Origin: Earliella scabrosa
Lineage: Eukaryota; Basidiomycota; Agaricomycetes; Polyporales; Polyporaceae
Reading direction: 5' to 3'
DNA: 64,000 nt
Assembly: GCA_022605405.1 (NCBI GenBank)
Contig: JABYQQ010000011.1
Coordinates: forward strand, 558,001 to 622,000
The notes beneath the pieces are model-generated. The model did no database searches. It saw only the letters and a list, made by a program, of their open reading frames with translations, and was not told the DNA's origin. Positions 53,983 through 64,000 of the stretch are shown here, one piece after another (positions within the stretch are counted from its first letter, which is position 1; each line of letters begins with the position of its first letter). Both the position numbers and the translations under genes were made by a program.

Positions 53983-56900
53983 CCTATGTAGCTTCAATCT
54001 ACTCGACCGGTACCAACACATCCAGTGTATTCATCTGATGTCCTCGTCGTTATTACCTGCTTACGAAATTCATTGCCTACGGGAATTCGCGCCAACGACA
54101 ACAGATTATCCAAGAATCCGCTTATCAATATGATAGTGCAGGACTGCCCGGAGGCACCAACAGGACGCAGAACAGTGCCCATGTGAAGACCGCGATGCAT
54201 TGAGAGTGAGCGGTCTCGTCATCCGACGTCCACGTCGGGACACCATGGGGTCACGCTGCTGCTCGGGACAGTACTATGCATTGTCTTCAGCGACCTGTTC
54301 CAGGTGCGGCATGTCCGCGAGGAAGATCGCGAGGTTGCGGGATGTTCTGTGAGACCAACAGGGGACATCGCCAGGAGGAACGTGGATGAGTAAAGTGGGC
54401 ACGTCCTATGGATGATGGATGAGCAAATTTGATGGCGGCAGGGAGAGGCCATAGATCTACAGATGAGAGGTCGAAGGGCACCGCTATCAGCTGTTCCTGT
54501 ATAACATCGGGCCCGGCGGCCCCGGCCCCTCATATGCAATCTCCTATATGTGAGCGATGGGGTCCTGCATCTGGTAGACCGTCTTGACAAGCACATCGAT
54601 CCCTCCTTCCCTCCTGCTCTGCCTCCTTAGGCGGCAGTATGCTCGTCACTTCCTTCCGCCGCTACGCTCGAGCCTACGAGGGTGTTCAGGGCAGCGAGGG
54701 TCTCATTCCGGGCCGTCGTGCAGCATGACACGCCACGGCGACGAGACGGTATGCCCCACGATGACAAAGTCAATGGTGAACGGAGCCACGGGACGGTGAA
54801 CGTCGCATGAAGAGCACATCACCCGGTGGAAAGGACAAAGGATAGAAGCGCAACGGGAAGTCTAGACGTGCCCTTGGTGACGTGACTATCAAGGTAAACG
54901 ACGTCAATGACTTCGAATCTGCGCGATGCGCTACCTTGCGTTGGAGGCGGATATCGGGGCCGGGAGTCAGTAGCGTTTGGCGCGGTGCGGTGACGGGACC
55001 CAGACACACCTATGCATGGTATCCTCCGCTCCGCTCCTGCCCGCCCCTTGCGAGATTGTCGTCCCACTCATGTTGAATCTTACCGGCCAGAGTGTCGCGT
55101 GATCCCGCAGCTTGTGACGTGGCCAGGGCATCCATCGTTGCTGGCTTGTAAGGCATAGAATAAGGGCTTAGGAAACGAGGCAGAGAGATTCCTGAAGAGC
55201 TACAGGACGTCGACGCGCACAATCGCGATGATGGGAGGAAGAAGACGGTGCTCGCGGTCTCCCAAGCGCGACCGCCCCACCACATCTCGCTCGACCCGAG
55301 CGATCATGCGGAAATGGACGTGCGCTGCTGCTGTCACGGAGGCGGCATCTTTGGGCTCGTGGTCTTCTACGTACTTGACTGACAATTGGGTGCACAGGGC
55401 GGTGAGGGTGAGTGCAGGGACCACCACGGGGCGAGGCTTCAGGATACCTCCGCTCCGGTGTCGCAGGCAGATCGCCCACAATTTCAGCAGATCTTGACCA
55501 TCAACGCCGCCTTCGTTAGCATAGATGTACGGCTATGGTGCGGCATTGAGAACTGTTCCCTGCACAGCGCGCCTGAGGCCTCAGGTAGAAACGATGGAAG
55601 TTGCGTGTCAGGCATTGCCTCTTCGCGAGAAGTCGTGACGCACCGACGACCTCCCAGGGTCTCGTCCTTCGTTGCCCTTCCGCGCATCCTTTCCAATGCT
55701 TCGACCCGGTCGGCGACAACCCGCAGATCCAGTCATGAGTCTTCAGCAGTCGAAAATCATTTGGTTGAAACGGCATACCCGCATGGCGATCAATGACTAT
55801 GATATGCAGGGATCGAGTCTTGCTGTGCAGGGATCGTAGGAGTTTCTTCAGGAAGAACGATACCGTGGATCGCGGGCCGCGGGTCGTTCCCGACATCGTA
55901 GTAGCCAGCCGGGGAGAACGGAAGGGGGCGGAGGAGCCTAACCTATCCGCTTCTGATTCTCGTGGCGGTGACGAGCAGCAAAACCCTATCGCATCGCGTC
56001 CGTGCAAGACCTCGGAGGTTAAAGCTTCGAGGGTAGAACAGGGAGTCCTTGCGGAACGTGGGCATGAAACTGTCTGAGACCAGGTAGTTCGGGGTGTAGA
56101 AGCCCATGGAGAAATTGTGAGGAACGTTTCAAGTTACTTGAAGCGACCAAGGACGAATGGGGTCCACCACGATGACTGTGTCGATGTTGATGATATAAGA
56201 TGTGAAGAGTCTGAGGATTACAAAGTATTCGCGCGTCAGTAGTTGTGTATTGGCGATGAAGGGGCTCAGACGCACCTGTGCTACTGTACGAATTCTGGCA
56301 ACATCCTGGTCTCCTCTCTTGCACGTCTCGCGGAGATTCATGGCCGCCTCACGGGTGTACATGGTGTCTCGCGGTTTTCAAATCACTAGAGTGGGTCATC
56401 GATGTGTCTGAGTCAAGAGAAGTGCGTGTATGACGAGCTAGGTCGCGGGTGAACGAAAGCTGAGTCCTCGAGTCCTTGGCCGATGACGAGAGGACGCGTC
56501 GGCTTGTGCCGAGCCACACCAAGACTGCGTTAGCGCCCGAAGGTTCTTTCTCTCCTTACGACGATCCCCTCGACTGCGCGTCGGTGCACTACTTTTTGCC
56601 CCCTTCCGCTACTTGTACCGCCTGCCATGCAGGATGCGGCATTCTCTCATCCGGCACGCACCATAACACACCTTCAACGTCCTGCCTCCGACCGCACCTT
56701 CGCCATGACTGTGAGCCGCCCGAGACGACAGAAAATCAAGACCAGTTCGAAGCTCGAGCTTATAGAGATGAAGAGTCTGCAGCACCTCGGAGGGCTCATA
56801 TGTTGGCCAGAGGAAGTGTCCATGATGACCCTACGCAACTTGCGAGGTTGATGCGGTGAATATATGGGGTGAGTAGTTGTTTTTTCCTACAAATGAGAGT

Positions 56901-58737
56901 GCGGCTGACGTCGGGAATATGCAGGAGCCAGGAGAGCACCTCGTCCACGACATGGCCAATGGGCGCGCTGAGTACGAGAAGATCCCCTGCTCTATCTTCG
57001 ACGTACCCTTAAAAGGTCAAACTACCCCGCGTAAATGTCCCCCGACCTTCACTTGAACTGCGATCTCGAGTCTCGGCTTTGGGATATCTCTGAGAGCGAG
57101 GTTCTCTGGCAAAGCTGGTGAGTGGGTCACTGTCGCGGTTTGCGATCGCCTGCACTGACTGATCCATCTACTCGGCCACTCATATGCACCACAATATTAG
57201 TTACGTGTGTCAGAGCCTCCCGCCAACAGTGCCGTTGCATCCCATTCCCTCTAACTGCCAGAAGACGGAGCCGGGAGGCTCATGCAAGAGCGTTGAGCTG
57301 CAGTCATACTTCGCTGTGATCCCGACGTGCTCCCGCTGCAGTGAGTCGTTCACCACCCGGTGCCTTGGAATAGGTTGATTACAACTAATCCCCACGCGCC
57401 AATACAGCTGTTCCCAAACATGTTTGCTGTAAATATTTCCGTGTTCTCCGGTCTGTCGTCACTATACGTTCTCGGCGTCTCCGTGACCCTCACGGCCTAC
57501 GACGTCCGAGTTAGCGCGGCCTATCCTGCGCTGGACCCGCTGTCAATTCATTCGCTTGCCGGACGTCCAGCGCCAGCGAATCAATTGTCGACGCCAGCAG
57601 CGAATCCGCGAGCGGCCCATACTCGATGATCGTAGTTTCTTGGTTCAGACATGCATGACTTCGTCGCGGACACCCGACTCCGAACTCGGTGCACTGCGTG
57701 ACATCGCCGCACGTCGTTCAGCTTCTCTTCATATAGTCACGTCGATGTCAGGCTTTGAACGCACCCCTTCCGTTCGCAAATTGAAGTCGCGCTACAGCAC
57801 GATGAGACGGCTCAACGCCCCCAACGATATCGCCCCGTACCCTGGATGCTCCGCTCGTCATACGTCTTCTGCTCTTTCACCCTCACATGTTTGCCGCGAC
57901 GAAAGCCAGCGTGGGCGGGGATACATGCGATTTGCATGCGAAGATGGGCCTTAGAAGTTCTACCTCGCCCTGCTCATACCGCCTATCGCTTCCATGCTAA
58001 TTCGGCACCTGATGAAGCAGTGGGTAATGTGGATTCAACCCAACTCTAAGTGTAACGATTGCTTGGAGTTGCCCTACCGGATTGCAGGAACGGTTTCCCG
58101 CATGTGGGCTTCAACAGCCGGAATATGCACCCTGTGTACATTACTCATAGGCAATCTCCCTATGGAGAGGGCCTGGCCTTTGGTGAATAGAGTGTCGTAC
58201 ATGTGTCATCCTCCCAAGTAAGTAGGTGTTTTTGTACCTCCCCAGCCTGATCGAGATTTCCGTACGCTAGCGTGGTCTCCGAGGGCTGGATGCTCGCGTG
58301 TACAGAGATGGAGTTCGGAGTAGACCCGGAACAGCTTCCATCACCGCCCGAGGCAACGTCAATTGAGGGCAAGGGAAGTTAGATATATGACCGCCCTTAC
58401 GTGGAACCTGGAAGATTTACGTGACCACCCCCGGTGATTGGAAAGTGATTGATTTGTGAACGATCGCTGGCTCGAGCTCGAGCGTCGAGAGAGCCTCGAG
58501 GAGATCGACCTGACATCCCGAAGGGATCACCGGCCAACAAATGCGCATGCGCTGCGCAGCCTGATATCTCTGATGGTTCCGGACCTGTTTCGCGGCGGAC
58601 TGCAGCGGCGTGGAAGGCAGGTACGAGGCGCTTTCCATCCTTAATAGCCACTCCGCATAAGTGTCGGAGGTGTACCACACAATCGGCCGCCTGTTCTCTA
58701 CGCTGTCGGGCATCTACGTACCTCGACTCGATTCCGC
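53983..58737. other. Gene-poor, probably decayed region
   Basis: About 4.7 kb of overlapping short frames on both strands. A 95-105 codon frame on the minus strand at 55200-55520 (LLKLWAICLRHRSGGILKP, QLSVKYVEDHEPKDAAS) has protein-like composition but no recognisable family. Frames at 56476-56859 and 57556-57954 (plus) have none either. No repeats were noticed. Confidence 0.3.
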
Positions 58738-58922
58738 CCACCGAGCACGCTCCTCAGACACCGCATCGCCTCACTCGGGAGTGCAATCGAGCCGTTGTTC
58801 GCGCTGCGTCCGTCGACATTCTACGGCTTGGAGGTCGTCATGCATTCATGACGGACCGGGACATCGAGGCGATGACCAAGAGCTGGCCGAAGCTCGCAAC
58901 GCTCCATCTCACACCCCTGTAG
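58738..58922 (+). pseudogene. F-box/LRR protein fragment
   Basis: About 60 codons ending in a TAG: a basic helix, then VDILRLGGRHAFMTDRDIEA and MTKSWPKLATLHLTPL. The segment T-D-x-D-I-E-x-M-x-K-S-W-P-x-L-x-x-L-x-L is a recurring feature of the Leu-rich region in basidiomycete F-box proteins. The upstream part has no matching frame, so this looks like a relic. It sits just 5' of an intact F-box gene, which suggests a small local family. Confidence 0.4.
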
Positions 58923-59195
58923 TCCGGAGAAGGCGGCCCCGTTCCGCTCCCCTCGCGCGCGATTGTGTTCGACACTGACAGTATCTTCATTAACTATGTC
59001 GCTCTGGATGCCGCGCATGTCAAAAGAGGCTCAGGAAAATATATTGTCGCGAAGCACGAGCCTCAGCGTCCCGGATGTGGAGGCCCACACTGAAATAGGG
59101 ACGCGCGCTCGCATTTTGTCTTCATCTTTTGTTCTCCCACATCCGGATTCCTACATCTCCTCCCCACCTCAGTTTCCCTGCCCCCAAGTCCGTCC

Positions 59196-60542
59196 ATGGT
59201 ACCATTAACGTACGTGGCGTGCGTTCACGCTGGGGTTTCATACAAATTGATCTCCTCTCCTCTACAGCGTCCCTGTTGAGCTCGTAGACCAGATAATCGA
59301 TGACCTCGATCTCCGCACTCTCATGGCATGGCGATTAGCATCCCGAACGGCATACGACCGCGTAGAAGACATTCTTTACCGTGAACGACGGGCCGTTGTT
59401 GAGTACTACTTCCCCGACGACGCCGATCTTTTCCTCGTCAATCTCGACGAGTACCGCGGCATCATCGTCGGACATGCCGCTCTCGCGTTCCTTCTCCGTG
59501 ACCGACAACTCCTATCCAACTGCGTCGAGGTGGCTATTGGCAGGAGGCAAGCCCAGGATTTCGAGGATCTTCTGCTCTCTTACCATTGGATTCAGTTCAT
59601 CTCGCAGACCCCGGACCCACCCAGCCCGGCGGAGACAACCGTCAGGCTCTTCCGCACCAAAAACGGTCGTTTTCTCAAGCTCCTTCTATCCCGCACCAAC
59701 ACGCCCCTCATGCCCCTCACCGACTACGATACCAGCGCCCTGATGAACTATGTCTCCCGGTGGAGCTTCGGGTGCGCATATCCTCTCCTCACCCTCCAAA
59801 GACTGGGCTTGATCCCTCGACCGTGGGCTTTTACGGCCCTTCCTCCTCCCGTGACACCTGTCCAAGGCGCAGGCCATGCAAATGGCGGCGGCGTTGCGGG
59901 AGGTGCCATTGTGCAGGGGCCTGGTGGCGTCCCCGCGCCCGCATCACTGCCCAGCGTTGCCCCACCTGCCGCAGTCCAGCCGGAGAAGAAGCAGGAGCCA
60001 GACACGTCGTCGAGCGACTCTCTGAAGAGCCATGGGTTCGTCTTTGCAACTACCCCAGCCCCCCTCCTCCAGCCTGACGTCCCCGCGCGATGTTCACGGC
60101 ACGATACGCCGTTCGAGTGCCACGAGTCGCTCTTCGCATGTCCCCAGCAGTGGCGTCACCTTGGGGACAGAGGGTCGTTCGTCGCGTTCTTTGAGGTCTT
60201 CCGTGTCCAGCCCCACGACCATGCCCTCGCCCATCATCCACCCTACAATCCCACGCTGATCTGGCGGCTTGACCACCTATGGGGTGGATGTGAGGGCCAT
60301 TGCCGCGATAAGGATGTGTTGCTGGAGGATGCTGTGACCGAACAGGGGAGGATTATTACGTCGAGCTCTGTGGGTTACGGCCCACACTTCGCTGGCTGGC
60401 GGTTGTTGTACGAGCCTAGGCCACCAGTATGTTGTTCATGTTCAAGTCTGTAATGCCATTGGGCTCACCTTAACTCAAGAACGCTGGTCCAGACGAGGAG
60501 TGTCCTCGATGTGCAGACAACCGAGCTCGTGGCGTCGTCTAG
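59196..60542 (+). CDS. F-box-like domain protein
   Basis: Model: exons 59196-59209, 59268-60426 and 60480-60542, phases 2 and 0, 411 residues. The first exon encodes only MVPLT. The join gives MVPLTVPVELVDQIIDDLDL, followed by RTLMAWRLASRTAYDRVEDI and LYRER: a standard short F-box. The middle has Leu-rich and Tyr-rich segments (YRGIIVGHAALAFLL, LSNCVEVAIG). Residues about 190-255 are a Gly/Pro/Ala-rich linker. The C-terminal part holds several Cys/His residues (CSRHDTPFECHESLFACPQQW, GGCEGHC) and ends in CPRCADNRARGVV, so a zinc-binding fold is possible. As an F-box protein it would link substrates to an SCF ubiquitin ligase. The 14-bp first exon makes the start less certain than the rest. 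Confidence 0.8.
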
Positions 60543-61984
60543 GCTTCGGATGTTCCGAACGTTCATGATGGTGGACAGTGGGGGCCGGCACCCCACTGGC
60601 AGGGAGATGGATGGGGCCAACCTCAGGAGATGGCCGGTCGTAGGCTCACGCTGGTGACATGATAGTCGTTATTTCCGTGTCCAATGTATGAGTTCCACTC
60701 GTGAGGCCGCAATGTGCCACCACCAGGTGCGAGCAAGAGCCTGCCGGGGTGTTCGTACGCGTTGGGCTAGGGGTAGACAATTACTATTACTTACGATTGC
60801 GGCCCGCGTAAGTAATAAGACTTGTATCATTACTCGTTCCGTTGCCCCGAAAGTACTCGTATCGTAACGCTGATGTCACGTTGCAAAAGGAGAAAGGTCC
60901 GATGACCTTGAATAAGTTAGGTACCATCCTCACACAACTTCAGCAGACCTTTTGAGCGTACTTCAGTAAGTTCATAGAACACTTATAAGGTCCTGCTGAA
61001 TGTCTCACGAGTGGTATGGTGCCATCGGCAGGCCGTACACGCACAATGATGGCTGGTGATAATTGTGATGGTATTGTTGTACTCTACTACATGTAGCAAC
61101 GCCCACCAGTACTCCCTGTTCAGGCACACACTGACATCACAGAGAAGTACATTGTACGCTGTAGCAACCGCGGTGCGCACGAATCAGAGAAACAAACACT
61201 CACCAGATAATAGATGCGTTGCAACCCGAACCCCTCGAACGCGTTGACAAGCACCCTCCGGCGCTCCTCAAACTCCACACAAAGAGCCCACGCCCGTCGA
61301 GACCCGCGGCCGCGGCATCCTGCATGAGCGGGCTCGAGCACAAGATGATCCAGGTTGTCGTGGCGAACGAGAGCCCAATAACGGACAGCGGGCGGATGAC
61401 CCAGCGATGCGCTAGCCAATCCCAGCAAAGAGCTGTGCGGGCGACGAAGGACTAGGGAGGGGAGAATGTACCTCGTCCGACAGGTCGCTTGAGGGGCTGG
61501 CATAGGAGCCAATATGTGAGAAGTTGTAGTCAGCGCCATTTGCGTACGGAGCAAGGATGATTACACGTACCATGAGACACATTCTCTGGCGAGGCGTGGT
61601 CGGTGACCATAAGTGACATGTCAAAAGCACAGAGACAAGAAACAGAGCATTACGGAGGGTCAAGCGCAAGTGAAGACGACGACCAGCCTTGTTGCCAGGG
61701 ACCCGTAGAACGAGAGACGAAGCAGCGAGCACATGACAAGAAGCAGTAGTGAGTCAACGACAGCCAAGTTCTGGAACGAGCGAGACCCAAGACACAGCCA
61801 GTTTAGCAGCGTGGAGAGCGACAACGGAAGCAGTAAGAGAGACGAGAGTTAGAGTTGCCGCTTGCGAACAACCTGACAAATCAATCGGAGTTTCAATATG
61901 TCGGCCGAAGCCGCCTGGGGTACGAAAGCGCCCATGTTGTCTTGATTTCGAAGGCAAGAAAGGTCGCGGCTACATTAGGGGGGT
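60543..61984. other. Intergenic, possible membrane-protein traces
   Basis: No gene is assigned. On the minus strand, 61560-61900 contains hydrophobic stretches (LTLVSLTASVVALHAAKLAV, RNALFLVSVLLTCHLW) in different frames that could be relics of a multi-pass membrane protein. Evidence is too weak for a call. Confidence 0.3.
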
Positions 61985-62085
61985 CAGAGTGGGCGAGCCG
62001 GGAGTTCGAATCCGGGGGGACCCTCACTTGCATTTATGCGGATACATCCGCGAGACGATCGAAACCCTTGCGGATGTATCCGCTA
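61985..62085 (+). mobile_element. tRNA-related SINE-like element, copy 2
   Basis: AGTTCGAATCC (B-box-like, one mismatch) at about 62004 lies 28 bp before GCGGATACATCCGCGAGACG, which continues ATCGAAACCCTTGCGG. The tail is the same as in copy 1 at 52.7 kb. Here GCGGATACATCCGC and GCGGATGTATCCGC form a 14-bp inverted repeat around an 18-bp spacer. The element lies against the 3' end of the hAT transposase relic and replaces its last codons. The 5' limit is not defined. Confidence 0.5.
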
Positions 62086-64000
62086 TACTGAGACTGCTCA
62101 ATGGTGAGACGGCCGCACGAGAAGGCGGGCTCGGCATCGACGGAAGTAGCTAGTGTAGACATCGTCAGCAAACAGGAAACATGTTCTCTCACTTAGATGG
62201 AGCTAGACTCACCCATAATGGACAAAAAGTCGAGTGCCATACGCACGAGAGCCGGATCCTCGGAGTTGCTGGCCAGTGCGGCACTCCAGTACGCCAGCGG
62301 GTCCTTGACTGTCGCCCGAGGGGGTGCCTCGAGGTACTCTTCAAGGGTGTCTTGAGATCGCCGGATGGAGCAGCCGGCAATGGATGCGAACATGTCACGT
62401 GTCGCCTGCGTGCCATTCTAGGAACATTCCCTGTCAGTCCAGACTGCATTCACATATGATGACAGGACATACAGAAGCGGCGCTTGCACTTTGACAACCT
62501 GGGCGCACACGCGAGCGTGCGGTGGAGGTGGAACCTGCCACGTTGTCAGTGCGAGTCGGCTTGGTCGGCTTGTACTTCGTCTGCCACTTCTCGGGGAGAA
62601 GACGGCACACCTTGTCGATCCAGTCCGCCGGCCATCCAGCCTTACAGAAGTACTGGAGCTTGTAGACCGGGTTGAGTGCTGTGCAGTGTGAAGTTATTAG
62701 TAACAGTGCAAGACCTTCGACGATGGAGATCGTACCCATGGCAGACCGGTATATGTCAATCTTGTCGGTCTTTGAGTACTATTGATCCAAAAGAAAGCAG
62801 CCACACTGCGCAGCCATGTGGACAGCCAGGGTGAGGTTCGGGTTTGCGATGAACTCGTCGACGTGCTTCGTGAGCACGTCGATGAACGGGATGACTTCGT
62901 GGACAAGCGCACAAGTGCTTGAAGAGATCTCGTTGGTTGCGAAGAGAAAAGGCTATGAAAGAGGGACATTAGCCTTTCTGTTCTTCATCTCGATCGCACG
63001 GGCAAGCACCATTGCGACGGTGTTCCATCGAGTCTTGACCATTTGCACAAGTACCTCACTGTTGAGGCCGGCGTCGATGGCGAGCTGGGAGAGGGTGGTG
63101 CGGATCTGAGAACTGTGCCAAACTTTCTGGGAGAGCTTGGTGATCTGGGATGTTGTGTTCAACTCATGGAGTGAATGGTATATCAGCAGTGGGATCGATG
63201 AACCTTCTCGATGACCACTTGGCCGAGCCTGACCTCCTCGTCAGAGAGAGTGAGCTCCAGGTGCTCCGCCTCCAGGCGTTCAAGTTCAGCCTCGTCAGCG
63301 GCCTTGGGGTCTTCATCGGGTCACCGAGCACCTCGACAGCTGGATCGACCCCACATCCATGGCGCCGAACAAATTGAGACATGATGGCCTGCAGAAACCG
63401 TATGTCAGTGGATACGTGAGACGAGGGAGCTGGAAGGAGATACACGACCTTGACAACAAGATTAAGCACATGCCCGAAGCACCGCACACACGTCTCAGAC
63501 CCAAGGGAGCCTGGGACGAGGGTGGCCAGTTTGCGCATTATTGTGCCATTCGTTGACGTGTTGTTGCAGGTAACTGCAATGACCTAGATGTTCATGACAC
63601 TGTGTGAGTACGAGGCTCGAAAGCACCATCCTGCTCTCAATGTACCTTCTTCGCGATGCCGTACTCTTGCAGACATTTGAGGAGCTTCTCTGTGATGTAT
63701 TCCGCAGTGTGTGCATTGGTCAGCCTGCAAAGCCTGTGCAAAAGTCAGCTAGCTCACGACACTCACTGGATGAAGTCAAGAATAATACATTTGATTTCTC
63801 CCTCCTCGTGCCAGCAAGGAAGATGACATTCGGTGACGTCCACCCATCAAGACAGATGTTGACGGCATCGGGAAGGTCCTGAAAGCAGACAATCAGCACT
63901 CCAATCAGTGCGCGAGGGCGGATACTAACACTTCGTGTGAGATGACATACCTTGAGATGCTTGCGCACGCGGATCTTGGTGCTCTTGAAGATGTCTTGGA
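62086..64000 (-). pseudogene. hAT-family transposase pseudogene, runs off the right edge
   Basis: Minus-strand blocks appear in family order: NICLDGWTSPNVIFLAG (~63850), EIKCIILDFIQ in another frame (frameshift), LTNAHTAEYITEKLLKCLQE (~63700), VIAVTCNNTSTNG (~63570), TCVRCFGHVLNLVVK (~63460), an acidic linker, MVKTRWNTVAMVLARAIEM (~63030), LVHEVIPFIDVLTKHVDEFI (~62880), FLLDQ-stop-YSKTDKIDIYRS (TAG near 62780), LNPVYKLQYFCKAGWPADWI (~62650), the dimerisation segment DPLAYWSAALASNS (~62290) and ATSVDAEPAFSCGRLTI (~62120). hAT proteins are DDE transposases with a C-terminal dimerisation domain. Introns are still recognisable, but a stop, at least two frameshifts and a missing C-terminus make it a pseudogene. 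The N-terminal zinc finger would lie beyond 64000. Confidence 0.85.

Overview
The window looks like nuclear DNA of an Agaricomycete fungus (Basidiomycota; a wood-decay or polypore-type genome would fit). The evidence is short introns of about 50-75 nt with GTNNGT donors and CTAAC/CTGAC branch sites, several basidiomycete F-box-like genes, a MYND-finger gene of a family common in mushrooms, a Zn(II)2Cys6 gene, a KDZ transposase of the CxC5/CxC6 type, a hAT transposase relic and a broken cytochrome P450. The assignment is an inference. I see no rRNA gene, functional tRNA gene or CRISPR array. Nearly all gene models below were built by hand from splice sites with matching phases.

Layout: 0-7 kb holds an F-box gene and a tandem pair of small three-exon paralogues, all on the minus strand. 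8.4-16.8 kb holds two divergently transcribed genes whose products carry in-frame tandem repeats: a Pro-rich protein with a C-terminal Zn(II)2Cys6 cluster (minus) and a ten-exon gene for an unrecognised protein of about 1,234 residues (plus). 17.4-27.0 kb is the centre of interest. A seven-exon KDZ transposase gene (minus) is split by a 7,269-bp insertion (18336-25604) flanked by a perfect 10-bp direct repeat and bounded by terminal inverted repeats of about 85 bp. Removing the insert and one copy of the direct repeat restores the transposase reading frame exactly, to a 680-residue product. The insert has no recognisable gene. It is a roughly mirror-symmetric mosaic of GC-rich repeat arrays around a 1.57-kb AT-richer palindrome, and its repeat units differ mainly at CpG sites, as expected from methylation and deamination.

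27-31 kb holds a second F-box gene, divergent from the KDZ gene and only about 118 bp away, then a 192-residue member of a widespread fungal family of unknown function. 31-40 kb is gene-poor: a 35-bp tandem repeat, a frameshifted cytochrome P450 relic and microsatellites. 40.9-50.7 kb holds a Pro-rich multi-exon gene, a MYND gene, a coiled-coil protein gene and a glutamine-rich acidic protein gene. 50.7-59 kb is mostly decayed sequence with one clear small three-exon gene (53.2-54.0 kb), a tRNA-like SINE copy and an F-box fragment. 59.2-60.5 kb is a third F-box gene. 62.1-64.0 kb is a hAT transposase pseudogene that runs off the right edge and is cut at its 3' end by a second copy of the SINE-like element.

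Overall this is an accessory, transposon-rich segment in which fast-evolving regulatory and F-box-type families alternate with mobile elements inserted into one another. The genes do not form an evident pathway. The strongest candidate for something undescribed is the 7.3-kb insertion.
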